From contig WRML01000006.1 in assembly GCA_009777165.1 (NCBI GenBank), positions 1 to 20,291 of the forward strand: a DNA stretch of 20,291 bases, read 5' to 3'. The notes beneath the pieces were generated by a model. It saw only the letters and a list, made by a program, of their open reading frames with translations. It was not told the origin of the DNA and searched no databases. Each line of letters opens with the position of its first letter. Position 1 is the first letter of the stretch. The stretch comes from Kiritimatiellota bacterium. GTDB taxonomy: Bacteria; Verrucomicrobiota; Kiritimatiellia; RFP12; UBA1067. This document shows positions 7,855-14,588 of this stretch, one piece after another. The translations under genes were made by a program, and so were the position numbers.

Positions 7855-7883
7855 AGTATTGCGGAAAACGCCGATGATGTAAA
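7855..7883 (-). promoter_or_regulatory. Sigma-70-type promoter of tmRNA
   Basis: On the minus strand TTTACA (7878-7883), a 17-nt spacer and AATACT (7855-7860) precede the tmRNA 5' end by 17 nt. The distance is a little long, so the primary transcript may be trimmed at its 5' end. Confidence 0.5.
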
Positions 7884-7967
7884 GGCAAAAACGCAAGGGG
7901 GAACGTTTTTTTTCGGAGTCCGAGAAGGCGCAAGGCTTTCAGCCTGAACGGAGTGCGCTGTACCCAA

Positions 7968-8099
7968 TCAAAATGAATTGTTATAGAGGGGCGGGATCTG
8001 GCTTTCGAGGTTCCCCACCTCGGCGTACCGCTTGTGCTGGGGGGAGGACGACCAACCTTTCAGCAAAAAACTGATGATGGAAACCGCAACGTTCCGCAT
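7968..8099 (-). CDS. Small 43-residue ORF, last gene of the transglutaminase operon
   Basis: ATG 8099 has a strong SD, AGGAGG with 4 nt to the start, overlapping the stop region of the preceding anchored protein. Translational coupling is therefore likely. The peptide begins MRNVAVSIISFLLKGW and continues polar to NNSF. Its first 27-28 nt are nearly identical (one mismatch) to the start of the 291-residue gene at 14380, which reads MRNVAVYIIG followed by a signal sequence. The resemblance breaks off after about ten codons. It may be a real small membrane peptide or the stump of a once full-length paralogue. No function can be given. Confidence 0.5.
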   Translation of the reverse strand: MRNVAVSIISFLLKGWSSSPQHKRYAEVGNLESQIPPLYNNSF

Positions 8100-8107
8100 G
8101 TTTCCTC

Positions 8108-8836
8108 CTATCGCTTCCTCGTGAAGAACAGCACTGCCCCGACACACACCAAAATCCCGGCGCCGACATAGAACAACAGGCTGGGCCGGTTTGTTTTCCT
8201 CGCGGCAACAGGCGAGGGCAGTTCTTCTTCCATCCCCGCGCCTGTCACCTCTAACTGATCACCTATTACTTCTAACCTTTCACCTATCACCTCTCCCTTA
8301 TCACCAATCACTTCTAACCTATCACCTATCACTTCTCCCTTATCACCTATTACTTCTTCTTCCGCTTTCAGGTATGGCGGATCGCCCGGAACGAGAGGAT
8401 GTTTCCTAAGCCGTTCCTCGAACAGCTGCTTACTCCACTCACCCAACGGCATCACCTTGCCGCAAAGCCCGTGCATGATTTTCCGCATGACGTCCTTGTC
8501 CACAAGATAGAATGCAGGGAGGTCTGTATCTTCCCATTCATCAAAGATTACAGACAGGGTTTCTTTACTCTCCCCCATATCCAGCTTCAGGTGGGGGACG
8601 AGGGTTTTATATATTTCCTTGAAGGGAAAACTTCCCTCGGGTGCATCTGCCAAATGACTCGATCCACTGATAAGGCTTGCGCTCCCGTCCCAATAGAAAC
8701 GCCCAGTCCAATCCGAGGCATAACAAACCATAATCCCCCCCAGTTTGTCAATACTTGGAATAGACCAACCCTTTTCCTGCGGGAAACTTGTCGTTACAAA
8801 CAACACACTGATGACTAAAGTAAGGGTCTGTTTCAT
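8108..8836 (-). CDS. Secreted protein with repeat-encoded stalk and C-terminal membrane anchor
   Basis: A 242-residue protein of unknown family. The start ATG 8836 has GAGGTG 7 nt upstream and yields a signal peptide (MKQTLTLVISVLFVTTSF). A globular segment of about 140 residues follows (GWSIPSIDKLGGIMVCYASD to LRKHPLVPGDPPYL). Then come six heptad units EVIGDKG/EVIGDRL/EVIGERL encoded by the DNA array at 8241-8357. The C-terminus is one membrane segment (LLFYVGAGILVCVGAVLFF) and a basic tail TRKR. This layout suggests an exported domain held at the membrane by a charged stalk. It is not a recognisable LPXTG or PEP-CTERM signal. It starts 17 nt after the transglutaminase-like gene, so the two very likely form an operon and may act together. 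Confidence 0.75.
   Translation of the reverse strand: MKQTLTLVISVLFVTTSFPQEKGWSIPSIDKLGGIMVCYASDWTGRFYWDGSASLISGSSHLADAPEGSFPFKEIYKTLVPHLKLDMGESKETLSVIFDEWEDTDLPAFYLVDKDVMRKIMHGLCGKVMPLGEWSKQLFEERLRKHPLVPGDPPYLKAEEEVIGDKGEVIGDRLEVIGDKGEVIGERLEVIGDQLEVTGAGMEEELPSPVAARKTNRPSLLFYVGAGILVCVGAVLFFTRKR
8241..8357. repeat. 7-nt array (21-nt super-period) coding for the stalk
   Basis: Units CTTCTCC, CTTATCA, CCTATTA, CTTCTAA and CCTATCA run in tandem. On the minus strand three units equal seven codons. The same units make up the array at 16964-17125, which is non-coding. Only one arm is present. Confidence 0.92.
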
Positions 8837-8852
8837 AAGCAACACCTCGGTT

Positions 8853-10538
8853 CTAATATTTAATATCAACCTTATACTTAATCTCGCAATTGGCAGTCGG
8901 TTTTCTGAACCTAACATCAAAGTCACTATTGCTTTTGTAATAACCTGCAACCACAGACATGAACTGTTGCGCCAATGGTCTCTTATTTACGGGTTGAATC
9001 GTGGGATCATTGGGGTCAAATTTCTTTCCGTATGAGGGGTCGTAGAACATTTCTTTTGTCCTTCCGTTTACAGTCACAATCACATAGGCCATGTAGTGAA
9101 CGGGAAACAGAGCTTGAGGTTTGCCGTTGCCTTGCCCCGGTGTGCCTGCTGTATAGTTCACGACCGCAGGAAATTCCCATTCGTAATCCGTGCGCGACGC
9201 GTTAAACCATGAAACCCTTACGGGCGTATTCTTATAACGATGTGGTGCCGACGTATGTTTCACGTTTGGTTCTCCAAATTGCCATGTGCTAATCATAAAC
9301 CCAGTGTCCATCCCCGACCCCACTTGGGGATTTGCATCGCTGCGCAATGGACGGATCCTACAAAAGTTATTCTTCTTGAACTCGAATCCCTGTATCTTCA
9401 GGGCATCCAGAAAGAGGTATGTCCAAGCATCGCACTCCCCGTCCCCCCCAGCCAGCAAATCAGCAGTCGTTCTTATGCCGTTACCGTACTTCTTGTAATA
9501 TGTGAGTTGCTCGCCGTCAACGCGGCACACGTTCCTACCCTCGAAGCCAGTCCAGACCCGCTCGGGCACATTGTTCATTTTGTCTTCCGTGTCCGCCGCC
9601 TGGCAGCTGATGTAGAAGAGGCTCTCCTGCCGCAAGGTCGTCTTGGGATCCTTTAACGTCACGTAAACCGTGTGCGGCGTCTGGCCGATGGGATACCACG
9701 ACGAATCGGCATTCTGGTTCCCACCCGTGCTCATCTCCCAGTTCAGGGTGAACGACCCGTCCGGGTAGTGCTTGATCACGTCTGCGATTGGCTTGTCGAA
9801 GGACGTCACTGCCAAATCTGCCTCCATGACGGTAACCTCACCTGCCGGATTCACTTTGGCGGGCCTCAGCGTCACGGCCGTCGGCTTAATGAAAATCACC
9901 TCCTCGTACTCCACCCCGTTCGCGCCTTTCGTGGCCTTCATGCCTTTTGCCCTGACCTTGATCCCGCCGGTATCCTTCGGAATACTTGGCGGCATGACCT
10001 GAAACGTTGCCGCGACGGTGGGCTTTTGGGTGCTGACAATGGCGATCGGTTTGGTTTTCTCGATGTCGCGCGTCCAGTGCGGCGGATCATATGCCGTATA
10101 GGCAGGTGGGGTGCCTTCCGGCTTGTCCGATGTCACCCACCCGTGGATGCAGTTGCCGAACGAAACCGAGATCGGCTCCAGCGTGACGTTCTTGACGAAG
10201 ATACCGCCGCTGACAGGCGGCGGCTCTGGGTCGTTCTCAGGCTTCACTCCCCAGCCGCCCTCGCCCGTATTTTGGACATTCATCGTCCCTTTTCTTTTGG
10301 GTTCTAGATTAGGGTCCGGCGCCACCAGCTCGTAACCTTTCCGCGCCTCGACCGTGAACGTGACACTTGGGGGGATGCCGGGCGGGCAGTAGGCAATAAA
10401 GTGAAGATCCCCGTTTCTCGTCAGACAGGCTTCATCAGCCTGAACGGAAACATAGGTGTTTGCTATCTCACCACCCCATGACGGCATCACGCCTGTACCA
10501 GCTACTATCCCTGCCAAAACGAAACATAACCTTCTCAT
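8853..10538 (-). CDS. Secreted transglutaminase-like protein
   Basis: About 561 residues. ATG 10538 has AAGGTG 6 nt upstream and gives a signal peptide (MRRLCFVLAGIVAGTGVMPSWGG). Residues about 25-75 (NTYVSVQADEACLTR, then VTFTVEARKGYELVAPDP) form a domain that is also found at the start of the JAMM-like protein at 14589. A long beta-rich middle follows. The C-terminal part has a probable Cys-His-Asp triad of the transglutaminase/cysteine-peptidase fold: GGDGECDAWTYLFLDAL (Cys369), FPVHYMAYVIV (His481) and FYDPSYG (Asp500). Family members cross-link proteins or cleave peptide and amide bonds. Here the substrate is unknown and the location is outside the cytoplasm. First gene of a three-gene operon, with its own strong promoter. 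The enzyme-fold call rests on motif spacing only. Confidence 0.7.
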   Translation of the reverse strand: MRRLCFVLAGIVAGTGVMPSWGGEIANTYVSVQADEACLTRNGDLHFIAYCPPGIPPSVTFTVEARKGYELVAPDPNLEPKRKGTMNVQNTGEGGWGVKPENDPEPPPVSGGIFVKNVTLEPISVSFGNCIHGWVTSDKPEGTPPAYTAYDPPHWTRDIEKTKPIAIVSTQKPTVAATFQVMPPSIPKDTGGIKVRAKGMKATKGANGVEYEEVIFIKPTAVTLRPAKVNPAGEVTVMEADLAVTSFDKPIADVIKHYPDGSFTLNWEMSTGGNQNADSSWYPIGQTPHTVYVTLKDPKTTLRQESLFYISCQAADTEDKMNNVPERVWTGFEGRNVCRVDGEQLTYYKKYGNGIRTTADLLAGGDGECDAWTYLFLDALKIQGFEFKKNNFCRIRPLRSDANPQVGSGMDTGFMISTWQFGEPNVKHTSAPHRYKNTPVRVSWFNASRTDYEWEFPAVVNYTAGTPGQGNGKPQALFPVHYMAYVIVTVNGRTKEMFYDPSYGKKFDPNDPTIQPVNKRPLAQQFMSVVAGYYKSNSDFDVRFRKPTANCEIKYKVDIKY

Positions 10539-10570
10539 CTGAAACACCTTTTACAGTTGATTTGGGGATC

Positions 10571-10599
10571 AGTATACACGTTACCCGACCGGAAGTCAA
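10571..10599 (-). promoter_or_regulatory. Promoter of the transglutaminase-like operon
   Basis: On the minus strand TTGACT (10594-10599), a 17-nt spacer and TATACT (10571-10576) lie 32 nt upstream of the ATG. This is close to the sigma-70 consensus. Confidence 0.75.
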
Positions 10600-11050
10600 T
10601 CCCCAACAGGGAAAAAAATATCAGGCGTATTCCGCCTGGAGGGCGAGCGTCCCCGTGAGCCGCAAAGGGGTCGAAGCGCATTCAACGGCGTGCGGATCTC
10701 TTTCCTAACCGTTGCGATGATATCCCGTAAACCATCATGAAATCGCCAAGGGAATCACGTTTTCTCATCCCGTCAGGGATGAATCTTTCGGTAGAAGAAC
10801 GACACCCCCACATTCTGCTCTCCTTATTGTTTCACACAGAGACACAGAGGCACAGAGGATACACAGAGAATTACTATTTGTTTGCTCTGTGAAAACTCTG
10901 TGGCTCTGTGTCTCTGTGTGAAATGAGCAACATTGTTTTCCGATGTTCATGCAGCAACTTCAAGTTAAAATACTATAGCATCCCAGACGGGATGCTTTTG
11001 ATGGAGGTTTGGAAAGAAGTCTAATTCCTCTGCACCCCTGTTCCTTTTCG
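10600..11050. repeat. Gene-free repeat region between divergent operons
   Basis: No gene is seen. In order it holds GGCGAGCG/GAGCCGC GC-rich repeats (about 10636-10700) and a palindrome TCATCCC/GGGATGA (10765-10782). TCTTTCGGTAGA follows (10785-10796), an inverted copy of the motif at 201-212. Then come the long CACAGAG hairpin (10830-10923) and a perfect AGCATCCC/GGGATGCT palindrome followed by TTTT (10977-11000). The GC-rich plus palindrome layout mirrors positions 1-240. Confidence 0.6.
10830..10923. repeat. CACAGAG inverted 8-nt array
   Basis: Two 28-nt arms (10830-10857 and 10896-10923) are complementary except for one mismatch. They are built from octamers of the type CACAGAGA/CACAGAGG. 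Between them are further partial units and an AT-rich core. Related units (CTCTGTGC, ACTCTGTG) appear at 12845-12885. Confidence 0.9.
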
Positions 11051-11052
11051 CC

Positions 11053-11081
11053 TTGCGTGTTGCGCCTTCGTGTGGTAATTT
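11053..11081 (+). promoter_or_regulatory. Possible promoter of the secreted hydrolase, inside a repeat
   Basis: TTGCGT (11053-11058), 17 nt and TAATTT (11076-11081) lie 29 nt before the ATG. The same sequence context (GCGTCTCCGTGTGGTAA and relatives) recurs in reverse at about 14410-14440 in front of the 291-residue gene. The promoter may therefore be carried by an interspersed repeat. Confidence 0.45.
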
Positions 11082-11110
11082 ATTTTCCGGTTTAAAAAAA
11101 AGGAGGGAAT

Positions 11111-12646
11111 ATGCGTGTTGTCGGATTATTTTTCAGTGTGTTCGCGTTCTGCGCCGTTGCCTACGACTTCATTGGCGTGGAAAAGACACTCCCCAAGATG
11201 TCTCCCGCAAAATACATGGAGACGTACCATGAGTACCGTGTGAACATGGCTTCCGGTTACAGCGCGGCTGACCGCTCCCCCGGCGCGCCGGGATACGGCT
11301 ACAGCGGCACGATCCAGCCCTACAAGGACACGCCCGGCCTGCGCGAGAACCGTGAGTATTACAACCTCTCCGCGGGCTGGTTTGTGCGAGACCCCCTCCC
11401 GCCGGGATCCGTCGAGGCGAGGCTCATTGCCTATGAGGATTCCACCGGCAGACGGAAGCCCTTCCCCGACCGTCTTCCATTCCTGCTCTTCACGCCAGAC
11501 GCAAAAAGGGGGGGCGAGCCCGTGCCGCTCGTGGTGTTCATGCCCGGGAACGGCGAGCTCGGCAACGACCTGAACAGGCAGTTCAGGCAGAGCCTCATCT
11601 TTGAGAGGGTCACGTCCCAGGCGTTCCAGGCGAAACACCCGTGCTACCTGCTGGTGCCCTCCGTGCCGCCGGATTCCCCAGCGCTGTGGGAAGGCGCCAC
11701 TGATTGCCGCCCGTCGGACATCGAGAACCTCCTCAACGACACCATTCTCGGCGTGGCGCTGGCGCAGCAGAACCCGCCCGTGGACACCAACCGTCTCTAC
11801 GCCACCGGCCTCTCCTACGGTGGCGCCGCGGTGTATGGGTTCGGGTGTTCCTATCCCGGGAGGTATGCCGCGCTCGTGCCTGTCGCAGCATGCCCGCCGG
11901 GCGAAATCGCCGTGCACCCGACCCGTCCTGGAAACTGGTGGCTCTTTTGCAACGAGGGTGTTGAACTCACGAAGAAAAGCTACATGGAAATGGTGAACGC
12001 CTTTAAACGGCGCGTGACCCTCCAGGGCGGCGAGTTCCGCGTCAGCACATTCCCTGAAAAGGGGCACAACGCATGGGACCGGGCGTGGCGCGAGGAGGTG
12101 GTGTGGGACTGGATGTTCTCCAAGACGGCGGACGGGAGGGGGGCAAACCCCCGGCCGGATACGTCCACCCCCTTTCAAAAGGGGGCTAACCCCCGGCCGG
12201 ATACCGCCACCCCCAGCCCCCTTTCCAAAGGGGGTGGACGCGAAGCGGACGGGGGTTTGCAAAAGGCGGCGACCTACACCGCGTCCGTGAAGGGGGAGGA
12301 CGAGAAGACGGGGCCGGAACGCGGGGGGGACGGGCTGATGTCCACGGCATACGTCTCCGCGCGTGGTCTGAAGGCGGGCGAATACTGGCAGGCGGAGTTC
12401 GCGGGGCCCGTGGCGGGGCGCATCTCCCTCACGCTCGGCAACTCCAGCGGCGCGGGCGCGCCGAGAAAGGCCAAGGTGGAGGTCTCGGCGGAGGGGAAGT
12501 CTTGGACGACGGTGCTCCGGCTGGACAAGGGCAGCGCCTCCGAGTCCTTCACCCTGACCCGCCCCGCGCGCTTCATCCGCATCACCAGCACCGCGCCCGC
12601 AAACGCGACGGAGGTGCTGATCGTTCGGAATCTGGTGGTGGAGTAG
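11111..12646 (+). CDS. Secreted alpha/beta hydrolase (esterase/peptidase-like) with C-terminal discoidin-like domain
   Basis: A 511-residue exported hydrolase. SD AGGAGGG lies just before ATG 11111. The signal peptide is MRVVGLFFSVFAFCAVA. The catalytic domain has the oxyanion region VVFMPGNGELGND, the nucleophile motif GLSYGG (Ser235) and a probable catalytic His319 in KGHNAWD. This pattern fits the poly-hydroxyalkanoate depolymerase / prolyl-oligopeptidase-like esterases. Residues about 348-385 are a low-complexity linker with two units of GANPRPDT, encoded by the CCCCCTTT palindromic repeat. The last roughly 120 residues (TASVKGEDEKTG to LVVE, with RPARFIRITS) look like an F5/8C discoidin or carbohydrate-binding beta domain. 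Likely acts on an external ester or glycan-linked substrate. Monocistronic as far as seen. Confidence 0.8.
   Translation: MRVVGLFFSVFAFCAVAYDFIGVEKTLPKMSPAKYMETYHEYRVNMASGYSAADRSPGAPGYGYSGTIQPYKDTPGLRENREYYNLSAGWFVRDPLPPGSVEARLIAYEDSTGRRKPFPDRLPFLLFTPDAKRGGEPVPLVVFMPGNGELGNDLNRQFRQSLIFERVTSQAFQAKHPCYLLVPSVPPDSPALWEGATDCRPSDIENLLNDTILGVALAQQNPPVDTNRLYATGLSYGGAAVYGFGCSYPGRYAALVPVAACPPGEIAVHPTRPGNWWLFCNEGVELTKKSYMEMVNAFKRRVTLQGGEFRVSTFPEKGHNAWDRAWREEVVWDWMFSKTADGRGANPRPDTSTPFQKGANPRPDTATPSPLSKGGGREADGGLQKAATYTASVKGEDEKTGPERGGDGLMSTAYVSARGLKAGEYWQAEFAGPVAGRISLTLGNSSGAGAPRKAKVEVSAEGKSWTTVLRLDKGSASESFTLTRPARFIRITSTAPANATEVLIVRNLVVE
12147..12240 (+). repeat. CCCCCTTT palindromic repeat encoding the hydrolase linker
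   Basis: Two adjacent copies of an element with AACCCCCGGCCGGATAC followed by a CCCCCTTTnnAAAGGGGG palindrome. A diverged copy is in the helicase-dnaJ spacer (about 3293-3335). The first copy is 42 nt, 14 codons, so the frame is kept. Confidence 0.8.
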
Positions 12647-12676
12647 GAGAGGGAGGGGGAGAGGGGGAGGGGGAGT
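12647..12676 (+). other. Purine tract with G-quadruplex potential
   Basis: Right after the hydrolase stop codon the plus strand has GGGAGGGGGAG, then GGGGGAGGGGG. That is four or more G-runs separated by one to three bases. Confidence 0.5.
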
Positions 12677-12818
12677 TTTTAGTTTTTAGTTTCTAGTTTT
12701 TAGTTGTTAGTTTCTAGTTTCCAGTTTTTAGTTTTTAGTTTTTAGTTGTTAGTTGTTAGTTTCTAGTTTCCAGTTGTTAGTTTTTAGTTGTTAGTTTCTA
12801 GTTTCTAGTTTTTAGTTA
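12675..12818. repeat. 7-nt array TTTTTAG family (left arm)
   Basis: About twenty tandem heptamers: TTTTTAG, TTTCTAG, TTGTTAG and TTTCCAG. A core ACAATGTCAGCGGAATG follows. The complementary arm (CTAAAAAC/TATAAAC units) lies at 12924-13012 inside the next gene, with CTCTGTG octamers between. The arms could form a long hairpin ending at that gene's start. Confidence 0.92.
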
Positions 12819-12914
12819 CAATGTCAGCGGAATGTAAAAATAAACTCTGTGCCCCTCTGCGCCTTCTCTGTGCAACTCTGTGTAACTTGCCCGGGTTAGT
12901 TCGAGACTACTAAT

Positions 12915-13694
12915 ATGAATGCTCTAAAAACTATAAACTATAAACTAAAAACTCTTTTGCAAAACTATAAACTAAAAACGCTTTTGCGAAACGATAAACT
13001 AAAAACGCTTCTCTTTGCGGTGCTGGCTCTCGCGACGTTGTGCGGCAACTTCCCGACCATACGGAAACGGGTCCGCTTGGCGATCGAGGACTACCCTGAT
13101 ACCCTCAGCCGCCTTTTCAATTGTTTAACCCCTATCTTTGATGAGCAGCGGGCCCTTGTGCGGGCGCACCTGCCGGCGGGTGAGTCGCTTTATCTCTTCG
13201 AACCCCTAGAGGAAGGGCTTACCCCGCTCCTGCGTCTCCACCGGATCGCTCTTGCGTGGGAGGTGATGCCGGGGAAGGTGGTGTCGTTTTCGAAGGGCTC
13301 TGTCCCCCCCCGGATGGACTTGCTCGCGACATCGGTCTATGAGGGGAAGCTGCCCGTGAAGGACGATGGGGGGTGGGTGCCGCTGAACCCGGGGGGGGAG
13401 GGGCCCGTCTGGGTAAGGCGGGGGAGGGGGGAAGAAGTTCTAAAGTTCGAGAGTTCTAAAGTTCTAAAGTTGGAGAATTCTGAAGCTCTAAAGTTGGAGA
13501 ATTCTCAAGCTCTAGAGTTCGAGCATTCTAAAGTTCTAGAGTTCGAGAATTCTGAAGTTCTAGAGTTGGAGAATTCTGAAGTTCTAAAGTTGGAGCATTC
13601 TAAAGCTCTAAAGTTGGAGGGGGGGGTGTCGCCACTGTCCGCAGGGGCGGCGAACATCGTTGTGCCAGGGTCAACGTCATCCGGCTCGCGGTAG
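12915..13694 (+). CDS. Unknown membrane-targeted protein with repeat-encoded ends
   Basis: 259 residues with no family recognised. No SD precedes the ATG at 12915. The first 30 residues contain three 9-residue units (NYKLKTLLQ, NYKLKTLLR, NDKLKTLL) read from the right arm of the TTTTTAG array. They run into a hydrophobic segment LLFAVLALATLCG, so repeat DNA provides the positive n-region of a signal or anchor. The core (residues about 45-170) has IRKRVRLAIEDYPDTLSRLFN and RIALAWEVMPGKVVSFSKG. The tail (about 175-240) consists of 8-residue units such as VLKLENSE and ALKLENSQ from the array at 13434-13620. The last roughly 65 codons are antisense to the 291-residue gene. The start and the C-terminal tail are both uncertain, and the core could be a decayed gene. 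Confidence 0.45.
   Translation: MNALKTINYKLKTLLQNYKLKTLLRNDKLKTLLFAVLALATLCGNFPTIRKRVRLAIEDYPDTLSRLFNCLTPIFDEQRALVRAHLPAGESLYLFEPLEEGLTPLLRLHRIALAWEVMPGKVVSFSKGSVPPRMDLLATSVYEGKLPVKDDGGWVPLNPGGEGPVWVRRGRGEEVLKFESSKVLKLENSEALKLENSQALEFEHSKVLEFENSEVLELENSEVLKLEHSKALKLEGGVSPLSAGAANIVVPGSTSSGSR
12924..13012. repeat. 7-nt array TTTTTAG family (right arm, coding)
   Basis: CTATAAACTATAAACTAAAAAC units then three 27-nt blocks. These complement the array at 12675-12818 and form the N-terminal codons of the 259-residue gene. Confidence 0.85.
13434..13620. repeat. 8-nt array (24-nt super-period) shared by two convergent genes
   Basis: About 23 tandem octamers: GTTCTAAA, GTTGGAGA, ATTCTGAA, GCTCTAGA and GTTCGAGA. 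The units are partly self-complementary (GAATTC, TCTAGA), and both strands have an open frame. The plus strand gives VLKLENSE-type repeats and the minus strand gives SEFSNSRT-type repeats. Confidence 0.93.
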
Positions 13695-14380
13695 CCCCCC
13701 GGCGGCGGCGACGCCTTCAGCACCGCGCTGATGCGGCCGGCCAGCAGCCTGGCGTCAAACTCGGACAGCCTGTACAGGTCTTTGCTGACAGACCCCTCCG
13801 GCGACAGGAACTGGAGGAACACGGTCGCCTCCCCGTTCACCAGCTGGACGGAGGCCACGAAATGGCGCGTCGGGATGCTCGTCTGCTCATTGGCCCTTGC
13901 CTTCGCCATGAGGTGGGCCAGCAGGTTGATGAACTGCTGGCTTTCCCGGTAGGAGTAGAGCATGCGGTCCTGCGACCCATTGAGCAGGAAGAAGAGGGGG
14001 CGGGCGGCGTCAATCTCCAACTCATCCACCTCAAAGACGAACTCGCCCGGGTTGGCGAGCGAGATGTCCTTACGGCCGCACTTGTAGAGCGTGATGGGCA
14101 GTTTCCGCATCTGCGCGTCCCGTTTCCGGGTGTAGCCGTCTATCAGGTCCGCCTTCACGATGCTGTCGGCAGCGTCGGCGTAACTTTTCTGGAACGCCAC
14201 CCCCAGGCGCAGCAGCATCTCCACCGCCTTGCGCGACGCGACCGCCCGGGTCATCTCCTTCTTCCACCCCTCGATCTCCTCGGACAACGCCTTGAACTGG
14301 CGGTCAACGGGGGTCTCCTGCGCCCGGACCGCACACGCACAGAAAAGGCAACCGATGATGTAAACCGCAACGTTCCGCAT
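13505..14380 (-). CDS. Secreted protein of unknown function with repeat-encoded tail
   Basis: 291 residues. ATG 14380 begins a clear signal peptide (MRNVAVYIIGCLFCACAVRA, cut probably before QETPVD). A GAGAGAAAACC leader precedes it, with no strong SD. Residues 25-75 look helical (FKALSEEIEGWKKEMTRA, KAVEMLLRLGVAFQKS). The middle is mixed (PGEFVFEVDELEIDAARPLFFLLNGSQ, HFVASVQLVNGEATVFLQFLS), and the end of the core is FDARLLAGRISAVLKA. After SGDTPPSNF the tail of roughly 30 residues is read from the octamer array (SEFSNSRT units) and ends at a TGA inside it. The first 28 nt nearly match the start of the 43-residue ORF at 8099. No family recognised. Confidence 0.65.
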   Translation of the reverse strand: MRNVAVYIIGCLFCACAVRAQETPVDRQFKALSEEIEGWKKEMTRAVASRKAVEMLLRLGVAFQKSYADAADSIVKADLIDGYTRKRDAQMRKLPITLYKCGRKDISLANPGEFVFEVDELEIDAARPLFFLLNGSQDRMLYSYRESQQFINLLAHLMAKARANEQTSIPTRHFVASVQLVNGEATVFLQFLSPEGSVSKDLYRLSEFDARLLAGRISAVLKASPPPGGYREPDDVDPGTTMFAAPADSGDTPPSNFRALECSNFRTSEFSNSRTSEFSNSRTLECSNSRA

Positions 14381-14409
14381 GGTTTTCTCTCGCTAATCCT
14401 CTCTCAAAA

Positions 14410-14440
14410 AAAACCAATTTACCACACGGAGACGCAAAGC
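14410..14440 (-). promoter_or_regulatory. Possible promoter of the 291-residue gene, inside a repeat
   Basis: On the minus strand TTGTGC, 17 nt and TAAATT lie about 30 nt before the ATG. This segment (GCGTCTCCGTGTGGTAAATT) resembles the promoter segment at 11053-11081. The -35 is weak. Confidence 0.3.
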
Positions 14441-14510
14441 ACAAGAAAAAGATGTTCAACTGTTCGCCTCCGTGAAGTGCAAAAAACAGGCAAAAAAAAC
14501 TGTACCCTTG

Positions 14511-14539
14511 TTGACATCTGCGGAATACCATGGTATATT
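14511..14539 (+). promoter_or_regulatory. Consensus promoter of the JAMM operon with an overlapping palindrome
   Basis: TTGACA (14511-14516), a 17-nt spacer and TATATT (14534-14539). A perfect 12-bp palindrome ATACCATGGTAT (14526-14537) covers the -10 and the end of the spacer and could be a repressor site. Confidence 0.8.
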
Positions 14540-14588
14540 GTTTTTTCTTTAGTCAACAAGTAGGATTCAATGAAAAGGACAAGGCAGG

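Noticed and set aside
11126..12262. Minus-strand gene under the hydrolase
   Set aside because: Antisense to a hydrolase with signal peptide and catalytic motifs; no start signals of its own.
12675..13012. Diversity-generating retroelement or retron
   Set aside because: No reverse transcriptase or template/variable repeat pair; the repeats are short tandem units.
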